From contig CADCUA010000694.1 of assembly GCA_902805755.1 (NCBI GenBank), positions 1 through 5,073 on the forward strand: DNA of 5,073 nucleotides, in the 5' to 3' direction. Position 1 is the stretch's first letter, and each line of letters begins with the position of its first letter. Shown here piece after piece: positions 4,495 to 5,073 of this stretch. This DNA is from an uncultured Lysobacter sp. (GTDB taxonomy: Bacteria; Pseudomonadota; Gammaproteobacteria; Xanthomonadales; Xanthomonadaceae). The notes beneath the pieces were generated by a model. It was not told the DNA's origin. It did no database searches and saw only the letters and a program-made list of their open reading frames with translations. A program made the translations under genes and the position numbers.

Positions 4495-5073
4495 TCAATC
4501 CGAAATGACCACCGGCTGCTCAGGCCAGAGCTCCGTGCTGCCATCACGCCCGCGCAGGCGCAGGCCCAGCCAGTGGCGGCCGGCGGGCACATCGGCGCCG
4601 AGGACCACGTTCGCGCGGAAGCCCACGTCCGGATGCTGCGGGTCGGTGGAGCCGGGCCAGTCGTTCTGCAGGCCTTCGTAAGGCAACCCGTACGTCGCAC
4701 CAGCGATCGGGCGCCCATCGAGCAGGACATCGACCGCTGCCAACCCGACGCCGTCCTTGAACGCCCATCCGCTGAGGGTGAAGCGCCGTGCGATCCGTGC
4801 ATTGGACGAGGGCGCATCGATCCAGGCCATCCCCGGTGTCGTGCAGGGCCCGGCTGCCGGCGCTCCTTCGAACGCGAACAGCAGGAAGCGTTGGCGCCCA
4901 TGATCGATGTTGAGGACCTGCGGCGGCGGCAGCGGACCGACTCTCCCGCATAGCGATCGGTAATGCGCATGGAGATTCTTGTACTCGACCTCGCTCGCCG
5001 CGACGACGAGCAGTACAGGCTCCGCGCTCCACTCGCTGCGCCCGGCGGTTTCCAGCCCCCACAACTTCAGCTG
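4495..5073 (-). CDS. C-terminal part of an unidentified protein with a terminal Ig-like beta domain (5' end outside window)
   Basis: I do not recognise the full protein. The frame is open through the right edge, giving 192 visible residues. The in-frame TTG near 5062 is not a credible start, as reading continues as QLKLWGLETAGRSEW. Residues 18-70 look like a compact alpha/beta segment (PVLLVVAASEVEYKNLHAHY, then QVLNIDHGRQRFLLFAFEG). After a Pro/Ala linker, residues 83-192 look like an all-beta Ig-like module: FTLSGWAFKDGVGLAAVDVLLDG, then YGLPYEGLQ, a GFRANVVL strand and PAGRHWLGLRLRGRDG. The SGWA...VxVLLDG...GxH pattern resembles accessory domains attached to extracytoplasmic parts of glycosyltransferases or other surface proteins. 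No membrane segment, signal peptide or catalytic motif is visible in this part. It converges on yceF 52 bp away. A membrane glycosyltransferase tail is one guess only; confidence is for the coding region. Confidence 0.75.
   Translation of the reverse strand, partial: QLKLWGLETAGRSEWSAEPVLLVVAASEVEYKNLHAHYRSLCGRVGPLPPPQVLNIDHGRQRFLLFAFEGAPAAGPCTTPGMAWIDAPSSNARIARRFTLSGWAFKDGVGLAAVDVLLDGRPIAGATYGLPYEGLQNDWPGSTDPQHPDVGFRANVVLGADVPAGRHWLGLRLRGRDGSTELWPEQPVVISD

Overview
The window looks like chromosomal housekeeping DNA from a GC-rich gammaproteobacterium. I would guess the Xanthomonadaceae/Lysobacterales. The evidence is high GC by eye, a cysteine-free L32 of the gammaproteobacterial kind, a YceF-type Maf protein beside a divergent yceD-rpmF-fab cluster as in E. 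coli, and no plsX between rpmF and fabH. The family-level placement is inference from protein flavour and gene order, not from a search.

Layout. On the minus strand, read right to left from about 3401 to 1, lie yceD (DUF177), rpmF (ribosomal protein L32), fabH (KAS III), fabD (malonyl-CoA:ACP transacylase) and the first 95 codons of fabG, which runs off the left edge. On the plus strand, from 3494 to 4442, a small single-pass membrane protein with a charged helical tail is followed 4 nt later by yceF (Maf-family nucleotide pyrophosphatase). At the right edge, 4495 to 5073 holds the C-terminal part of a minus-strand protein that ends in an Ig-like beta domain and converges on yceF.

How the genes fit together. 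FabD makes malonyl-ACP, FabH condenses it with acetyl-CoA to start fatty acid synthesis, and FabG reduces the 3-ketoacyl-ACP products. yceD-rpmF couples a 23S rRNA/ribosome-associated factor and a ribosomal protein to this lipid cluster, a long-known arrangement in proteobacteria. What the sequence adds is punctuation. There are perfect intrinsic terminator hairpins with T-runs on the minus strand after rpmF and again after fabH. A consensus-like promoter sits immediately upstream of yceD, and a weaker promoter candidate with an overlapping inverted repeat sits upstream of fabD. The cluster is therefore probably not one simple operon: yceD-rpmF, fabH, and fabD-fabG look like three potentially separate transcription units.

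I found no mobile element, CRISPR array, RNA gene or evident new defence or other system. No gene-free stretch exceeds 300 bases; the largest gaps are 191 bp (rpmF-fabH), 139 bp (fabH-fabD) and 131 bp (yceD to the divergent gene), and each is described. The long plus-strand open frames opposite fabD, fabH and yceD are antisense shadows of GC-rich genes.
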